A DNA stretch of 8,242 nucleotides from Pseudomonadota bacterium (GTDB lineage Bacteria > Pseudomonadota > Gammaproteobacteria > Acidiferrobacterales > Sulfurifustaceae): contig CP070641.1 in the NCBI GenBank assembly GCA_020354085.1, forward strand, positions 324,102 through 332,343, given 5' to 3'. A program made the translations under genes and the position numbers. The notes under the pieces are model-generated. The model worked only from the letters and a program-made list of their open reading frames with translations. It was not told where the DNA came from and made no database searches. Positions 6,567 through 8,242 of the stretch are shown here, piece by piece. How positions within the stretch are numbered: position 1 is the stretch's first letter; the number at the start of each line of letters is the position of its first letter.

Positions 6567-8242
6567 CTACACAACGCGCCAGCCGAGCAGACGCACGAGC
6601 CACTTCTCAAGCTCGACGAGGATATAGATGGACAAGGCGATCAGCACGATGCGCGCCCAAGCCTCGAAGCCGAGCGCCGCCGATTGAAACAGTGCTTGCA
6701 TGAACGGTGCATAGGTATAGAGCAGCTGAAAGCCGATCACCAAAATGATCATCGACGGCACGTAGGGATTGCCGGTGAGCGCCGCCCGTGGCCAGGCCGG
6801 CGCGATCAGGAAACGGGCATTCAACAGATAGAACGCCTCGAACATGACCAACGTATTGACCGCCGCCGTGCGTGCGACCTCTTCACTCGCGCCTTGCGCC
6901 AACTCCCAACGAAACATACCGAGCGTGCCGGCGGCCAGCACCAACGACACGAAAATGGTGCGCCAGACGAAGAAGCGCGAAAAGATCGGCGCCCGCGGAT
7001 CGCGCGGCGCGCGGCGCATGGCATTCGGCTCCATCGGCTCGAAGGCGAGCGCGAGCGCCAGGGTCACCGCGGTGATCATGTTCACCCACAGGATTTGCAC
7101 CGGCAGGATCGGGAGCGCGAGGCCCAGCGCGATCGCCGCCATCACGGTCCCCGCCTCGCCGCCGTTGGTCGGCAGAATAAACAGGATGGTCTTGCGCAGG
7201 TTGTCATAGACCGTGCGCCCCTCCTCGATGGCGTGCTTGATGGACGCGAAGTTGTCGTCCGCCAGGACCATTTCGGCCGCCTCCTTGGCGGCCTCCGTTC
7301 CGGTGATCCCCATGGCCACGCCGATGTCGGCGCGCTTGAGCGCCGGCGCGTCGTTTACGCCATCACCGGTCATGGCCACGACATCACCGCGCGCCTGCAA
7401 GGCCTCGACCAAGCGCAGTTTGTGCTCGGGGCTTACGCGCGCATAGATGTCGACCTCGGGGGCGAGCTGGCGCAGGCCGACGTCATCGGTCGCCTGCAAT
7501 TGCACGCCACTAAGGGTGTTCTTGCCGACGCCGATACCGAGCACCGCGCCCACCGCCGTAGCGGTCGCGGCATGATCGCCGGTGATCATCTTCACGCGAA
7601 TACCGGCCTCGTGACAGGCCGCGACCGCACGGATTGCCTCCTCGCGCGGGGGGTCGATCATGCCCACCAGCCCGAGCAGTGTGAGCCCGTCGGCGACATC
7701 CTCGGTGCGCAGCTCCACCGTCTCCGGCGCCATGGCCTTGAACGCGAGCGCTAGCACCCGCTGCCCTTGCGCCGCAAGCGCGTGCAAGAGGCGGTCCCAT
7801 TGTTCACGCTGCAGCGGGCGCGCCTCACCCGCGGAACGCTCGTGCACGCACATGGCCAGTACACGTTCCGGCGCGCCCTTCAAGTACACGAAGTGATGCC
7901 CGGCATGATCGTGATGCAGCGTGGCCATGTACTGATTCTCGGATTCAAACGGAATCACGTCGCCGCGTGGCCGCTCCTCGTTTTCCAAGCCGGGGTCGAG
8001 TCCGAATTTCACAGCGGCGACAATCAACGCACCTTCCGTGGGATCGCCGTCGATCGTCCATTGGCCATCCTGCGTATTTAGCTGCGCATCGTTGCACAGC
8101 AAACCGGCGCGCAGGATTTCGCCCAAAAATGAATCGGCCCCGTCCACCGCCTGCCCGGCGGCAATAAACACGCCATGCGGCTCGTATCCGACGCCACTCA
8201 CCGTGTACTCCCGGTCGGCGGTCAACACCGACTGCACCGTCA
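6567..8242 (-). CDS. P2-type cation-transporting ATPase, second subgroup, N-terminal part outside window
   Basis: The C-terminal 558 codons of a second P-type ATPase; the frame is open through the right edge. The first visible residues, TVQSVLTADREY, match what follows DKTGTLTxNxM, so the phosphorylated aspartate lies only about ten residues beyond the edge and roughly 340 residues are missing. The GTG at 8237 is internal, not a start. Visible are FESENQYMATLH and KGAPE (7866-7880) of the nucleotide domain, DPPREEA, MITGDH, the hinge TGDGVNDAP (7344-7370), and M5-M10. In M5 the SERCA-type NxxE pair is intact as NGGE (Asn 7164-7166, Glu 7155-7157). M6 reads NMITAVTLA (Asn 7080-7082), keeping the N796 and T799 equivalents but with Ala (7068-7070) in place of D800. 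This M6 signature marks a common but poorly characterised bacterial subgroup, so the ion is unknown. The gene ends in TAG and converges on the other ATPase. Confidence 0.95.
   Translation of the reverse strand, partial: TVQSVLTADREYTVSGVGYEPHGVFIAAGQAVDGADSFLGEILRAGLLCNDAQLNTQDGQWTIDGDPTEGALIVAAVKFGLDPGLENEERPRGDVIPFESENQYMATLHHDHAGHHFVYLKGAPERVLAMCVHERSAGEARPLQREQWDRLLHALAAQGQRVLALAFKAMAPETVELRTEDVADGLTLLGLVGMIDPPREEAIRAVAACHEAGIRVKMITGDHAATATAVGAVLGIGVGKNTLSGVQLQATDDVGLRQLAPEVDIYARVSPEHKLRLVEALQARGDVVAMTGDGVNDAPALKRADIGVAMGITGTEAAKEAAEMVLADDNFASIKHAIEEGRTVYDNLRKTILFILPTNGGEAGTVMAAIALGLALPILPVQILWVNMITAVTLALALAFEPMEPNAMRRAPRDPRAPIFSRFFVWRTIFVSLVLAAGTLGMFRWELAQGASEEVARTAAVNTLVMFEAFYLLNARFLIAPAWPRAALTGNPYVPSMIILVIGFQLLYTYAPFMQALFQSAALGFEAWARIVLIALSIYILVELEKWLVRLLGWRVV

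Noticed and set aside
6684..7754. Plus-strand open frame of 356 codons antisense to the right-hand ATPase
   Set aside because: The His/Arg/Gln-rich translation is the typical antisense of a GC-rich P-type ATPase; no motif or start signal.

Overview
This GC-rich window looks like a bacterial chromosome segment. The most likely source is a proteobacterium, perhaps an environmental gammaproteobacterium. That guess rests on GC-biased codon use, Shine-Dalgarno-type ribosome sites, a PilZ c-di-GMP receptor and a TreY/TreZ-type trehalose gene; the sequence cannot fix the genus. No RNA gene, insertion sequence, CRISPR array or attachment site was seen.

Layout from left to right. Positions 1-204 are non-coding and end, on the minus strand, in a strong ribosome binding site for a gene that starts just beyond the left edge. 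Positions 205-3000 hold a likely minus-strand transcription unit, read right to left: a DUF211 protein (3000-2725), a small VIT1/CCC1-like membrane protein (2678-2100), and treZ (2034-205). treZ is interrupted by an in-frame TAG at 1030-1032, between the codons for its catalytic residues. Divergent from this unit, on the plus strand, is a single-domain PilZ protein (3276-3605). It is followed by a 230-base gap with a hairpin just after the stop codon and several GC-rich palindromes around a possible promoter. A complete P2-type cation ATPase (3836-6547, plus) comes next. A second P2-type ATPase of a different subgroup faces it tail to tail on the minus strand (6567 to the right edge) and is cut by the edge just after its phosphorylation motif.

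How the genes may work together. Two P2-type cation pumps and a VIT-like carrier suggest ion homeostasis. TreZ makes trehalose, a compatible solute, so a stress or ion-adaptation theme is plausible, but this is inferred from proximity only. The most notable points are the amber codon in an otherwise intact treZ, the DUF211 plus VIT-like pair (a possible metal carrier with a small soluble partner), and the different ion-site residues of the two neighbouring pumps. No clearly new multi-gene system is visible; the DUF211/VIT pair is the best candidate for an under-described module.
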